Position numbers and translations under genes: made by a program
Notes under the pieces: generated by a model
Told to the model about the DNA's origin: nothing
The model's database searches: none
What the model saw: only the letters and a program-made list of their open reading frames with translations
Shown: positions 24,590 to 36,864 of the stretch, piece by piece
How positions within the stretch are numbered: position 1 is the first letter of the stretch
How the letters are laid out: each line of letters opens with the position of its first letter
Source of the DNA: Gigantopelta aegis
Taxonomy: Eukaryota; Mollusca; Gastropoda; Neomphalida; Peltospiridae
NCBI RefSeq assembly: GCF_016097555.1
Contig: NC_054713.1
Span: 7,203,809 to 7,267,808, forward strand
Direction of reading: 5' to 3'
DNA: 64,000 nt

Positions 24590-25045
24590 TGAACTACTTG
24601 GGTCCCACTACACAGATGTCTTATGCCACTGAAATCCATGTTACATTGCCCAACTTCAAATGAAGACTGCCAATAAAACGGGCTCTCGTTGGCACGGACA
24701 ACGTATACCACTGCGAACATACATTATAATTTATATAAGCATAATCCAAAATTTAGAACATTTTCAGTCTGAATTGTTTTGCTATATGACCGCATCTGGC
24801 TGTAGTACCAGTCCGGACAGGTAGTTCATTAACCGATTCACACCCTGGCTGTCTCTTCCACTATGCACCCACATGTCCCCGAAAGTCAATGCAAAATACT
24901 ACAAAATAACATGGGCAATATCCAGCCAGACGGTTTCAATTAAAAATACTAATTATTTTAATTCTTCCCCAATTACTAGAAGTGAATATGTGAACCACAA
25001 CGAAGTCATAATTAGGAACTATAGTGGAACGTGATGAATGAACTG
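24590..25045 (+). repeat. Second copy of the 5390-5850 repeat
   Basis: Same order of motifs as the first copy, including CCATTGAAATCC/CCACTGAAATCC and ATGACCGCATCTGGCTGTAG. Diverged by scattered substitutions and small indels. Confidence 0.6.
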
Positions 25046-25048
25046 TAT

Positions 25049-25160
25049 AGTGAAGCTCTCGCCTGTTGCGCGGTGGGTCTAGGGTCGATCCCACTGGGCC
25101 ATTTCACGTTCCAGCCAGTGTATAATAAAGGCCGTGCTATGTACTCTGTGGGATGGTCCA
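25049..25160 (+). mobile_element. SINE S1 fragment
   Basis: Head GCTCTCGCCTGTTGCGCGG and a shortened body. Confidence 0.55.
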
Positions 25161-25186
25161 AATGTCCGAACAGCTCGAACGACCGA

Positions 25187-25509
25187 AGGAAGGAAATGTT
25201 TTATTTAACGACGCACTCAACACATTTTATTTACGGTTAAGTGGCGTCGGACATATGGTTAAGGACCACACAGATACTGAGAGGAAACCCGCTGTCATCA
25301 CTTCATGGGCTACTCTTTACGATTAGCAGCAAGGGATATTTTATATGCACCATCCCACAGACATGATAGCACATACCACGGTATTTGATATACCAGTCGT
25401 GGTGCACTGGCTGGAACGAGAAATAACCCAATGGGCCTACCGACGGGGATCGATCCCAGACATACCGCGCACCAGGCGAGCGCTTTACCACTGGGCTACG
25501 TCCCGCCCC
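25187..25509 (-). mobile_element. SINE S1, t2 tail
   Basis: Full-length minus-strand copy. Confidence 0.85.
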
Positions 25510-25578
25510 CGCTCGGAAGACCGATTACCCAGGGTACGTTTAAACACGTGGCGAATTTAGTAAGGCGACCATTTGGCG

Positions 25579-26167
25579 CAATCTAATTAAAATTAGCTCC
25601 ACTATTACAGGTGGATCTAAAGACAGCCAGTTGGAGCTTATGTCCACCAATCAAAACCTTACTTGCAGAATCCTGCCAGTGATTTAAAAATAATTTGAAA
25701 ACATTCCGAATTATCCTGAGGGTATACATGTTTCGTGTGAATTACGAATGCCTTAAAACATGTTTTATTTTATAAAATAAATAATTTGTAATGTAAAACT
25801 GAAGACTGATTTAGTTTTTTTATTAATTTTATAAATAAATAAATAATTTTTAATGTAAAACTGAAGACCGATAACCCACCCCGTACGTACTGGTATGGTT
25901 CGCTGTACTGCGGCCACTAAAATAGACTCGCCCGATATTTTTAGAATTTGTATGCTCCCAAATAACGTTATAAAAGGCGAAGTGTGATTGGTCAATATTT
26001 AAATTATTATTTACAGACGAAATGTTACCTGGACATTGGGGACTACGCAGTGTTAGTTTTAAATCACTGGCAGAATTCTGCAAGTAAGGTTTTGATTGGT
26101 GGACACGAGCTCCAACTAGCGGTCTTTCGATCCACATGTAATAGTGGAGCTAATTTTAATTAGATTG
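25579..26167. mobile_element. Mutator-like MITE with long TIRs and 10-bp target duplication
   Basis: Inverted arms of about 110 bp start CAATCTAATTAAAATTAG on both sides. Flanks are CCATTTGGCG at 25569-25578 and 26168-26177. Long TIRs with 9-10 bp duplications are the mark of Mutator-like elements. The interior has no coding potential and contains a tandem duplication (25745-25870). Related sequence occurs at 31970-32095. Confidence 0.8.
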
Positions 26168-26284
26168 CCATTTGGCGACGATTTTCCGTAATTAGGCCTA
26201 CTGGTTGGACCTTTTGTTAACAGCGTACAAGTGTTAGTGTTTCAATGCAATATTTGTTTCCTACATTTATTACACACCCTACCA

Positions 26285-26435
26285 ACCAATTTCTTCATTT
26301 GTTTCCTACATTTAGTTACACCCCTACCAACCAAACATTAACGGACACTAAGTGAAGATTTCTTCATTTGTTTCCTACATTTAGTTACACCCCTACCAAC
26401 CAAACATTAACGGACACTAAGTGAAGATTTCTTCA
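26285..26435. repeat. 69-bp tandem repeat, about 2.2 units
   Basis: Unit with TTCTTCATTTGTTTCCTAC and CCAACCAAACATTAACGGAC. Confidence 0.85.
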
Positions 26436-26689
26436 TTCCTAGGGACTGCAAGCATTCGAGTAAAATTCAACAATACAGACTGGTGTTTAAAGGTATGCAT
26501 GTGTGTGTGCGGGTGTGTGTATATTTTTAAAATTGAAAACACGTGTATATCTATTAACAAGTTGCCTGGCTAGTATAGTAGGCTTTTTATCTTTCACTAG
26601 CCAATTGGCTAACAAATATCCTGCAACCCATCGTAGCTCGGGTGATTACTTGATAATAAAAAAAGTGATTACCAGGGACGCACCTTGAT

Positions 26690-27400
26690 CAAAATCCTGG
26701 GGGGCGGGGCACTACTTTTCATAAACAAATGAAACACTATAAAAATTAAACCCCGAGATGTGTATGCTATTTTCTGGAGGTCTAGAGGCTTCGGGTCTTT
26801 CATGGTCCTCGTTAAATACATTTTTAAACGAAAAATTCCCTTGGAGGTGGGGTGGTTTCAACACCCGATTCCCCCTCCTTCCTCCCTCCCCCCCCCCTTC
26901 TGAAAATGCGCCTGAAACACTTTCCTAGCCGAGTGAGATATTCGATGAACAAAATAGAACCCAACCCTCACTGGCGTAGCTGGAGAGCGGGGGGGGGGGG
27001 GGATAGGATGGACGGGGCACTCCATAAAACCGGGGTCCCCCCCCCAAATCAAATTTCTATTCTCTTGTCACCCTACAACACTACTCATACAGTGTGGTTG
27101 CCGCCCCTCCTCCCAAGACACACCACCACCACCATCCGGCAGAACATAAAATCATGGCTACCCCCATTATCGTCCGAAGGGACGTAGAAAGTGTGGTTGA
27201 GAAAAGTATTGACTTAATGTGCGCCATGCACTACCACTATTAGTAACCAGGGCCGTAGCTAGCGGGGAGGGGCAAGGGGTAAAAAATTATAGAAACTTAA
27301 AAAGAAAATTCTCTTCTTTACTGTTTAAGGAGTTTTAAACTAGTAACTACTCCATCCCCCCCCCCCCCCCCCCCCCCGACAAAAAATCCTAACTACAGTC
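26690..27400. repeat. Poly-C/G-rich MITE remnants
   Basis: CACTGGCGTAGCTGG at 26969, a G run at 26990-27002, C runs at 26888 and 27040, GGCCGTAGCTAGCGG at 27250 and a C run at 27355-27377. These look like pieces of M3-like elements; boundaries are not clear. Confidence 0.45.
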
Positions 27401-27583
27401 CTGGTAACACAAACAGTATTACAATACAACACAATCTTTCTACGCCGCCCCATCACACAATGTATGTACCGTACTAGCGGCCGCTCCCACTATTACATTT
27501 AGACCCTAGAGGGGGCGTTACAACACAAAACACTAACACATGACATTAATATACACACGAACCTAACATCTGACTACACTTAC

Positions 27584-27780
27584 TTTGTGTCTTGTAATTT
27601 CCTTGACCAGCCAGTTGTGAATGTCAACAGCGCAATGCGACTCCCAACTGATAGCAACTGCGAAAGAGTTGGCAACCAAGTGTGTAAGTAACAAAATACG
27701 AGCGATCTCATTGGTCAGGCGCCCGACTTGCGCCAGTAGTTTCTATCAATCGATAACCGAGATTGTTTAGTAAACTTGAC
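27584..27780 (-). promoter_or_regulatory. Promoter and non-coding exon 1 of LC8 copy D (possibly also C)
   Basis: Minus strand: a near-copy of the 19-bp motif at 27727-27745 (one change), 12 bp, CCAAT at 27710-27714, a 5' UTR block GCGCTGTTGACATTCACAAC like that of copy A, and donor GTAAGT at 27578-27583. The exon-1 match to copy A, 26.6 kb away and in the opposite orientation, is extensive. It faces the copy E promoter head to head across 3.5 kb. Confidence 0.75.
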
Positions 27781-27840
27781 GATTTGTCGTCTGTTGGTTG
27801 TCGCGGGTACCTAACAATATAATAAAAATTATTATTATTA

Positions 27841-27842
<2 letters not shown>

Positions 27843-27897
<55 letters not shown>
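27843..27897. repeat. (GT)n microsatellite
   Basis: About 27 dinucleotide units, just upstream of the LC8 D promoter. Confidence 0.95.
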
Positions 27898-27898
<1 letters not shown>

Positions 27899-28028
27899 TG
27901 TTCCGGATGCTTAGTTCTTGCAGACGTTGACAACAAGCAATACGTGCGATATTTATAATATTATAATAACTAATTAAATAGATCGTGAGCGCTATCTGAA
28001 AGCCTTGCTTTTGAAAACGCCATTGTTT

Positions 28029-28424
28029 GGGGCCGGATTTAGCTAAGTCGGTCGAGTGCTTGTTGAAGTGCTTGCGTCGCAGGATCGAACCACCTCGGTG
28101 GATATAATAATAATAATAATAATAATAATAACTTTATTTAATGAGGGTGACAGGTTTAGCACAAGCTAATCTTCCACTTGGATCCATTCAACTGATTGGG
28201 GGTTTTCACCTTCCAACCAGTGTACAACAACTGGTCAAAAGCCGTGGTATGCGCTTTCCTGTCTGTGGGAAAGTGCATATATAAAAGATCCCTTGCTGCA
28301 TTAGGAAAATGTAGCGGGTTTTCTCTGATGACTACGTGTCAGATTTACCAAATGTTTGACATCCAATAGCCGATGATTAATTAATCAATGTGCTCTTGTG
28401 GTGTAATTAAACAAAACAAACTTC
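28029..28424 (+). mobile_element. SINE S4, t1 tail, with internal AAT-repeat insertion
   Basis: Head GGATTTAGCTAAGTCGG; about 80 bp containing (ATA)n and ACTTTATTTAATGAGGGTGA interrupts it at about 28104-28180; then body and t1 tail. Confidence 0.75.
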
Positions 28425-28455
28425 AACCCTCATTTGTAACTCCGACCGCAAAAGG

Positions 28456-28882
28456 AGCGGGGCGTGGTTCAGTGGCAAAGCTTCTCTGATGCGCGGTCGG
28501 TCGATCGATCAACGTCCATGACCCCTTATTGGGTTATTTCCTGTTCCAACCAGTGCACCACACTTCGTGTAAAAAGACCGTGGTATGTACTATCCTGTCT
28601 GTGGTATGGTTCCTATAAAAGATCCCTTGCTATTAATAGAAAAATGTAGCGGGTTTCCTCTCTAAGACTATTTGTCAAAATGACCAAATGTTTGACATCC
28701 GGTAGGAGATCACAAAGACTGTGGTATGTGCTATCCTGACTGGTATGGTTCCTACAAAAGATCCCTTGCTACTAATGGAAAAATGTAGCGTGTTTTCTCT
28801 CTAAAAATATTTGTCAAAATTACCAAATGTGCAATAGCCATGAATCAATGTGCTCTGGTGGTGCCGTTAAACAAAACACATT
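28456..28882 (+). mobile_element. SINE S1, t1 tail, with duplicated body
   Basis: The segment from GTGGTATGTGCTATCC through GTTTGACAT occurs twice, giving an over-long copy. Confidence 0.7.
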
Positions 28883-29039
28883 TTAAATGTAACTTTAATG
28901 CTTGTTGAAATTTTAATTTCTTGCTCCAGTCTCAGTCTGGTTGCTGTAACGTCATTGGCGGATCCAGGGGTGTGTGTGTGTGGGGGGGGGGGGGGGTCAA
29001 GGGATTGACGCCCGCCACCGGTCTGACTTGCTCTTTATA

Positions 29040-29337
29040 AGGAAAATGAAAATATTTTATATTACGATGCACTCAACACATTTTCTTTACGGTTATATGG
29101 CGTCAGACATATGCTTAAGGACCACACAGATATTGAGAGAGGAAACCCGCTGTCGCCACTTCATGGGCTATTCTTTTCGAGCACGGGATCTTTTAGTAGT
29201 ACATACCACGGCCTTTGATATACCAGTCGTGATGCACTGGCTGGAACAAGAAATACCCAATGGTCCCACCGACAGGGATCAATCCCAGATCGACCGCGCA
29301 TCGAGCGGACGCTTTACCACTGGGCTACGTCCCGCCC
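29040..29337 (-). mobile_element. SINE S1, t2 tail
   Basis: Minus-strand copy ending GGGCTACGTCCCGCCCCC. Confidence 0.8.
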
Positions 29338-29439
29338 CCTGCTCTTTATAATGATATTTATATATATTTTTAATTAGCCACAATATACAGCATTAAACTG
29401 CCTGGAAAATGCGTCTCTAGACATCTTCATTTCATAAAT

Positions 29440-29665
29440 TGTCCGGTGAACTTACCATCGACTCCCCTCTCCCCTACAAAACTCGCTGCCTTTGGCAGTT
29501 AATCTCATTTGCCTTAAACTCAAAATGCTTTTTAATAGTGTATACCACCAAATCAAATCCCATAGACGACAATAGTAACGTGTGGCTAAAACGCCTACAT
29601 GCAGCGTATCAATCGACATATATACACCATGGATATGAATACTACCACCCCTCACCCTTAACGTA
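29440..29665 (-). repeat. Dispersed repeat R2
   Basis: Reverse copy of a unit with GATACGCTGCATGTAGG and GTCGTCTATGGGATTTGATT; others at 49240, 52105 and 59300. Confidence 0.6.
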
Positions 29666-29969
29666 AATCAGAAAACAAATTGGGGGTTAGGCTGCTGATT
29701 TCAGAAATAACGGGTAGCGTCTATTGACTACCCCAGATTCGCACACAATGTGTCACTGCGGCTATTTTTGGTAGTAGCCCACGCATGTTTTGAGCACAAT
29801 AGTAGTTGGTACATTGACACCAGTTCAGATTAAATTACATTTTATCACAACAAACTCTCACGTTTATCACCAATGACAGGACTGGTAGCCTCAACTATGG
29901 GGTGGGAAGTTGGATGCACTTCGAACTTTGTCCCACTCAAATACTATTTGGTGTACGACTACATAATAT

Positions 29970-30045
29970 ACTTTAGTGCCCCTAGTGCCCCCCCCCCCCC
30001 CCCCCCGCCCTCCGCATTACCAAGTTCTGGATCCGCCTCTGACTG
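29970..30045. repeat. C-rich MITE fragment
   Basis: C run followed by CCAAGTTCTGGATCCGCCTC, a motif that recurs in part at 7503, 28960 and 47762. Confidence 0.45.
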
Positions 30046-30096
30046 TGTTTTTAAAAACGCTCAACACGGTGTTTGGTGATATGATCGTCTTCCATT

Positions 30097-30192
30097 TGAC
30101 ACCACTAGAGCACATTGATTTATTAATTTATCAAACATTTTGTAATTTTTCGAAATGTAAGTCTTAAAGGTAACCCGCTACATTTTTGCATT
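30097..30192 (-). mobile_element. SINE t1 tail fragment
   Basis: ACACCACTAGAGCACATTG followed by CCCGCTACATTTTTGC. Confidence 0.6.
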
Positions 30193-30479
30193 CAACTGAC
30201 GCGCGTTTTTTTTTTTTTTTTTTTTTTTAAAGTATATTTGTAAAATACGTCCTAAATGTCAAGGTGTGTTGTGATAATTAGGAACACTTTAAAAGTAGTG
30301 TTTCCTTTTTCTTTTCTTTTTTCACAACAGTTGATCAAAAATAATAAGTATCAGGTACTGGGAACGTGTTTCGTTATGAATGAGATAGTAGACAAAAACA
30401 AACCCAAAACCCCCAAAGTTTAAACATAAAAAAAACCCCAAAAACACAACACAAAACACGCCCCAAAAATAAAAATGTT

Positions 30480-30530
30480 TACACACACCAAAACACACAC
30501 ACACACACACACACGCGCGCGCGCGCGTAG
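30480..30530. repeat. (CA)n(CG)n microsatellite
   Basis: CA units followed by CG units, a potential Z-DNA-forming tract. Confidence 0.85.
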
Positions 30531-30595
30531 GCCTATATACAACACACACGGAAGTAAGGGAGAGAGTAGGGGAGAGAGTTAAAAAAAAAAAAAAA

Positions 30596-30898
30596 TGTTT
30601 TGTTTAACGACACCACTAGAGCACATTGATTTATTAATCATCGCCTATTGGATGTCAAACATTTGGTAATTTTGACATATATAGTCTAATAAGGAAATCC
30701 GCTATATTTTTCCATTAGCAACAAGGGATCTATTATATGCACCATCCCACAGGCAGGACAGCACATGCCACTGCCTTTAATATAACAGTCGTGGTGCACT
30801 GGCTGGGACGATAAATAGCCCAATGGGCCCATCGACAGGGATCGATCCCAACCGACCGCGCATCAAGTGAGCACTACCACTGGGTTACATCCCATCCT
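30596..30898 (-). mobile_element. SINE S1, t1 tail
   Basis: Full-length minus-strand copy, joined directly to a GA repeat at its head side. Confidence 0.8.
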
Positions 30899-30907
30899 AG
30901 AGAGAGA

Positions 30908-30984
<77 letters not shown>
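30899..30984. repeat. (GA)n microsatellite
   Basis: About 40 units with one AC interruption, 300 bp upstream of the LC8 E promoter. Confidence 0.95.
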
Positions 30985-30985
<1 letters not shown>

Positions 30986-31299
30986 AAAACAACTCTTTTA
31001 GTGGAATTTGGGTGTAGCCTATTTCTTGTATTCAATGATGTGGTTGGTCACATTTAGGCTAGGCCTATAGCCAAGGGCCTAAGGAAACTTGTGACACAGT
31101 TGTTAATGCGCCGAAAGTAAAGTGTGGGGCAAACTTTAAAATGTCGCCAGCCGTTGGAGTACTGGCTTCTTTAAGTCAGTACATTGTTATGATATTCCAC
31201 AAACAATATACCCACCCACATTCTTTCATGCATTCCGAATCCGATAGTGTTTCTTAATTATGTTATTTACAAATACGTAAGCCAAAATCGGCTTAGTAC

Positions 31300-31504
31300 C
31301 GGGCTTGATAGAAACTACTGCCGCAAACTGTCAATTCAGCCAATCAGCAACTTGGCAACACGTAATTAAGAGTCTGGTTGACAACGTTGTTCACAGATTT
31401 GGTTATTTATCGGTATATTTTTTTCAAATAGACCAAGGTCACGTTCACTAGCAGGTCCAGTTAGTAAGAATTTAAGTGAGTTCAGAGAAACCTGATTATT
31501 TCAA
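31300..31504 (+). promoter_or_regulatory. Promoter and non-coding exon 1 of LC8 copy E
   Basis: TAGAAACTACTGCCGCAA at 31309-31326 (the last base of the 19-mer is changed), then 12 bp after the 19-mer position, then CCAAT at 31340-31344, and a donor GTAAGT at 31505. The 5' UTR between differs from A and D. Order and spacing are as in the other three promoters. Confidence 0.7.
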
Positions 31505-31884
31505 GTAAGTGGAGGTGATTTTTTTTTTTTTTTTTTTTACCATATTTGTGTTTAATTTTGTTAATTAAGTGCAGTTTGTTTCGCCGCAACCTACGTTTTT
31601 GTTTACGGCGCCAAAACGCTGGTCGAATGTTTATAAATAAAAAGTTAAAAATAATTTTTTTAAATTACGCCAATGTTTTTATTGTTGTATTCGTAACCGT
31701 TTTTGACTAACCACTTCTTAAACCATCATTGTCTTCGTACAGAATCAGTGTAGGACCCACACCGGATATGGTACATTGGTGGCACCTATAGTATAGCCTA
31801 AAGTCCGAATCAAATTGTTAAGAACTATAATAAATAACTCTCCAACATAATTACAGTTAATTTCCCACAAAGTTTGGCCAGCCA

Positions 31885-31920
31885 CAAAACTGCACCCCCC
31901 CCCCCCCCCCCCCCCCCCCA
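31885..31920. repeat. Poly-C tract
   Basis: About 25 consecutive C in the intron of LC8 E. Confidence 0.9.
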
Positions 31921-31967
31921 CTCCGTTCCGTTTTCAGTGTTGAAATAGACCAACAAATTCGCCTATG

Positions 31968-32100
31968 CATAAATAGTCTCGCCCGATATTTTTAGAATTT
32001 GTATGCTCCCAAATAACCTATTAAAGGCGAAGTGTAATTGGTCGATATTTCAATGGTTATTTATAGATGAAATGTCACCTGGACATGGGAGTCCAAGCTA
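31968..32100 (-). mobile_element. Fragment of the Mutator-like MITE interior
   Basis: Shares TCTCGCCCGATATTTTTAG and TTTGTATGCTCCCAAATAAC with 25920-25975. Confidence 0.55.
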
Positions 32101-32689
32101 TTAGATCTATTTTTCTTTTTTGACTAATAATGAAAAATTCTTATTTCTTACACGCAACAATATTCCGGAGTTATGCCCTATCATTTGCAATTTTGTAAAG
32201 AGATGCTTTAAGTTACGTGAAAGCATATGAGTTGGAAGTAATTTCAAATTGTTTGCATTTCACGTCTGTATAAACTAATGGAGAATGTACGAGGGTGTGT
32301 GGATTCGTGAAAAATAATTCACGAACGCCATAGTTGATGTTTTTTTATGGCTCTACACTTCTGACAATACTTGCTTTTACCTAAATATTAATATCACTAA
32401 TAATAAGGCTTAAATTACATGTATTTGTTGATTCAGATGTTTGTTCATGTAATTAATGTATATTTATGTTACTGTTACTGCAGATAAATGTATATTATAT
32501 TGTTATTTTTGCTCTGCCCATATTCGGGTGTTATGCAAATAAATTCTTCTTCTTCTTCTATTCTTCTTTTGACTTTTTATGGAATATTGTCCAAGAGGGG
32601 TGAAAGGATATGACTTAATCTAACAACGTCATAACATTTTATGATATAAAAGCAAACGTGATGACGTCATATTAATTTTAGTATTATTA

Positions 32690-33292
32690 TTTTTATTTAA
32701 TGATACCACTAGAGATCATTGATTTTATATTAATTATGTCACATACTTTGGAGGCTTTCACCCCTCCATAAAAAAAACAAAATGGCAGACGACAGAAAAC
32801 TGCATGTATTTTGTCCTATGTTATCTCAGCGAAGTCGATACTGGCGACATCGTTACAGTCTTTGAGGAATCTGTCACTGTAATGTTTTTTTTTCTCAAAA
32901 TTGTGTCTGGAAAACATTTGGGTGAAATGTAACGGTAATTAAAGGTAGGAGAATAATTTATTATAGTTGTTAAAAATTTGGTTCGGACTAAGTTACAATG
33001 CATTCATCATGACGTCAGATTAATTACGTCAGATACTTAGGAGGCTTTCAACATTCTTAAAGAGTATTGCAGAAAAAGCAAAATAGCAGACGGTGAAAAA
33101 TTGCATGTATTTTGCCCTATGCAATCTCGGCGAAGTCGATATCGGTGACATTGTTACAGTCTCCTGTAATGTTTTTGTTTTTTTCACGATTTATGTTTGG
33201 ACAAAAAGTGGAAAAAATCTAACGGTAATTAAAAGTATGAGAGTAATTTATTGTAGTTGTTAACAATTTGGTTCGGACTTTAGTCTGTCTCA
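32690..33292 (+). repeat. Tandem duplication of about 320 bp
   Basis: Units 32690-33010 and 33011-33292 share GGAGGCTTTCA, TGCATGTATTTTG and TTTGGTTCGGACT in the same order. Unclassified; lies in the intron of LC8 E. Confidence 0.7.
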
Positions 33293-33473
33293 TCCGCCTA
33301 TAGAATTTTTTTTTTTTTTTTTTTTTTAAATAATATCAGTTTGATTTGACAAGAAGAAACGTAAAAGTCTTTTAGATATAACAAAAATCTGCCATGTCTT
33401 TTGTCTTCAATTAAAGAGAAATATTTGGTTCAGAAATAAATAAAACTAATATATACCATATAGTAAATGGATA

Positions 33474-33965
33474 TTGACTGAAACAGGAATTGACATTATT
33501 TTAGGTCAAGATATTGTTATGTTTGGTATGATCAATAACGAAAATAGCAACTTTGTAAATTGGTTGATTATCAACATTAAATATTATATCTACTGTATGA
33601 AAGTACAGAATTTTTTTTTAAATATCAATGGAGTTAAAAACATTTTGCGAAACAAGTTTGAAATAGAAAGATTTATTTTATATAAGAATTGCAATTACGA
33701 AATTTTTAATCAACAATGGACACCATGGCTTAATCTCTTTGACTGAAACGTATTCCCTAACAATAGCTTGTTTCGAATTCCAGGTCTTTTTCGTTTCGCG
33801 CTAGTATAGATAGTATGTATCAGATTGTTATATATGACTATATAACATTATTATACAACAAATTAGATATATGTACTTGTATATAAATTATATTACTTTG
33901 ATGTAAGGCCATGAATTCAAGGCTCCCCAACCTTGACATGGTCAGAATGGACTGGAGAAAATAAA
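33474..33965 (+). mobile_element. LINE 3' end (reverse transcriptase C-terminal remnant and 3' UTR)
   Basis: An open stretch of about 90 codons contains VNWLIINIKYYIYCMKVQNF and ends QQWTPWLNLFD. Spacing of the lNxxLlxxKxxIyxxK motif and the final Trp resembles the C-terminal tail of L1-like or related reverse transcriptases. It is followed by a possible hairpin (AAGGCTCCCCAACCTT) and AATAAATATTATAT. 5'-truncated; class is a tentative reading. Confidence 0.5.
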
Positions 33966-33989
33966 TATTATATCATAGTAAGAAAACGA

Positions 33990-34120
33990 CGCTTGCAGCG
34001 TTTAAGTCGCCATTTTGGTTTTATGGACTGGTAGTCTTGATACGACACTACAGAGGGAGCGACAAGAATATCCATTATCTCATTAAAGCAAGACTATACC
34101 AGTCCATAAAACAAACTGCC
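33990..34120. repeat. Imperfect inverted repeat
   Basis: GGTTTTATGGACTGGTAGTCTTG and its near complement around CAGTCCATAAAACAAACTGCC. Related to 35085-35190. Confidence 0.5.
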
Positions 34121-34529
34121 GGTAAGAGTTTTTTTTTTCTTTTTTACTATGGTATGTATTACATTTTTATTTATTTCTGAACCGAATTTTTGTTTTTAAT
34201 TGCACACACATTGTCGTCTTATGTTACTTCCAAAACACTTTTACTGTTTTCCTTGCGTCAAGCCAAACTAAAATTATTTACAAAAAAAGATCTTTATATG
34301 AGGATAAGACGGACTATAGTATTACTGCCAAACAGCTAAACAGGGTTGTTAATCGAATCACTACGCATATTTACAGGGATTGCAGCTAATTTTGTGTAGA
34401 ATGACAGAAATACATGGTTATGATGGTAAAAAGGTCTCGGGTTAGCACATTCGGTCGAATTTGAGAATTTTCTCCAGCACTAGGGGACAGTTGCCCCGTT
34501 CGACACCCTGCCCACCAGTCTAGTACGCT

Positions 34530-34960
34530 TATTTGGTTGTGTCGCATGATCGAACCACTTGGGACCCATTCAACTGATTGGGGGTTTTCTTGTCCCAACC
34601 AGTGCACCACAACTGGTTAAAGACTGGTATGTGCTTTCCTTTCTGGGGAAACTACCAGTGTTTCTGCCAGAAAGAAATTCTGGGTATGGCATTATGGAAC
34701 TATGCAACCAGTCAACAGGAAGTGTGTGTGTGGGGGGGGGGGGGGGGGGGGGGCCTTCCCCAGAAAGAAAATGTATTAAGTTTAGGGTTAGGGCTAAGAA
34801 AATGATAAGAGTAATTAATTTTGTCAAAAGCTTAACTTAAAAAAAAAAAAAAAATCTGCAAATATTTTGGGTATGGCGCCATACCCGTTTTACCCTCTGG
34901 CAGAAACCCTAACTGCATATAAAAGATCCCAGGCTGTATTAGAAAAAAATGTACAAAAAA
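34530..34960 (+). mobile_element. SINE S4 split by TIR element M6
   Basis: S4 sequence at 34530-34653 (CCAACCAGTGCACCACAACTG) resumes at 34913 (GCATATAAAAGATCCC). The insert at 34654-34910 has inverted ends with GTTTCTGCCAGA and a 22-bp G run. AACT flanks both sides. Confidence 0.65.
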
Positions 34961-35390
34961 AAACCCCAACAAAACAAACAACCCTACCATTTTTGTGTGC
35001 AATTAAAAAAAAATCAACAAAACAGTTCAGAAATAAATAAAAACTAATTAGTAATACATACGATAGTAAGAAAACGACGCTAACCGCGATATGGTTTTAT
35101 GGATTGGTAGTGTTGATGCGAGATAACTGTTTGATTAATTTCACTACAGAGGAATAACAAGAAAATAATCAGTTATCTCATATATAGCAAGACTACATTA
35201 TACTAAGCTGAAATCCGAACCACATTGTTAACAACTACGATATGTTAGTCTCCTACCTATTATTGTCGTTAGACCACTGGCAATACTCTGACGGTACGCC
35301 ACATGGTGGAGTGTACTCATCTCAAGGAAACTAAAATTTTTCGGGAGTGAGGCAGCTGCCCCCACCAAGCTACGACCCTGCTAAATGTGA

Positions 35391-35678
<288 letters not shown>

Positions 35679-36570
35679 ACTTTGAAGAAAAGAAAAAGAC
35701 ATGTAGTCATACGAAAGAAAAAAAAAGGAAGTCCCAATTCCATCAGTATTAATTATATCAAAGTGTATTATGTGATTAAATGTCTAAACGGATCTATGGA
35801 TAGGAAACTACTGCAATAATTTTTAGCCAATAAAGGCAAGGTGCTATGAATATTTTTGTTTCATTTTTCTGGAAAATTACTATGATTACGAAGTATGTTC
35901 TATTTCATTTTTATTACATAATGTTTGGAGCTGCAGGAAATCATAGGCAATGATGTGACACTTATATGTGATTTTTTTTTTCTTTTTTTTTCTTTCTCTC
36001 TCTCTCTTTTTTTTTTTTTTTACCTTGTGGGGATGAAAGATTTTACTATCGGATGCGTGCAAGCAGATTATGTGTGTGAATTAAAGATTTGTTTTTATTG
36101 GCTTCCGGTCAAGTTATAACTGTCATTAAAAACAGGATATATTTATAAGCCTTCTTTTTGTGGTTCTGCTTAACCTCTTAAATGTGAAAACGTATGTGTG
36201 TTGACTACGGCAATAATTTTGAGCCTGTCTACGGAAAGTTGGGTTTTTGGGGTGTTTTTTTCAAATGACTTGCAGCAAATCAACATGACTGAAATGTTAT
36301 TTTGGTGTATGTCAAAAACACAAATGTTAAATACTAGCAGATAATACATACACCAGGTATATAGTTTGCCATCGTTGAGGAGCTTTACCGTCGGCAGAAA
36401 TGTATAACCAGTGGTAACACTCCCGACCTACGGCAATTTATATCTGAACGACGGCAATTGCTGTCGCTAAGTTCGATCCCAGGTATAACTTGTATGGGTG
36501 AATGTAGTAGTGAAAAAGCAAATGGGCATGTTCCATGCATTTATTTATTTAATCTTACCTTATTACGCCA
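35679..36570 (+). other. 3' UTR and downstream flank of LC8 copy E
   Basis: A/T-rich sequence without open reading frames of note. An AATAAA-like hexamer occurs at about 35830. Pyrimidine tracts lie at 35970-36020. No similarity to the B/C/D 3' UTR block was seen. Nothing else recognised here. Confidence 0.35.
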
Positions 36571-36571
36571 T

Positions 36572-36758
36572 CAGGGGTTCTGCTAGAAAATAATTTGAGG
36601 GTTCTGGGTACGTAATACAAGCAAAACCAATCATAGGTACCCTACTAGGTAGTTATGGGTTTGAAATTGGACACAACATTATATATATATATATATATAT
36701 TAATTTTCAAGATTTTAAGGGGCGTAATTTTACCTTTCGTACTATCTAGCAGAAAACC
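36572..36758. mobile_element. TIR element M6-like
   Basis: Ends GGGGTTCTGCTAGAAAA and, inverted, GGTTTTCTGCTAGATAG; interior has (TA)n. Probably a relative of the element at 34654. Confidence 0.55.
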
Positions 36759-36767
36759 TACTCACTA

Positions 36768-36770
<3 letters not shown>

Positions 36771-36864
<94 letters not shown>

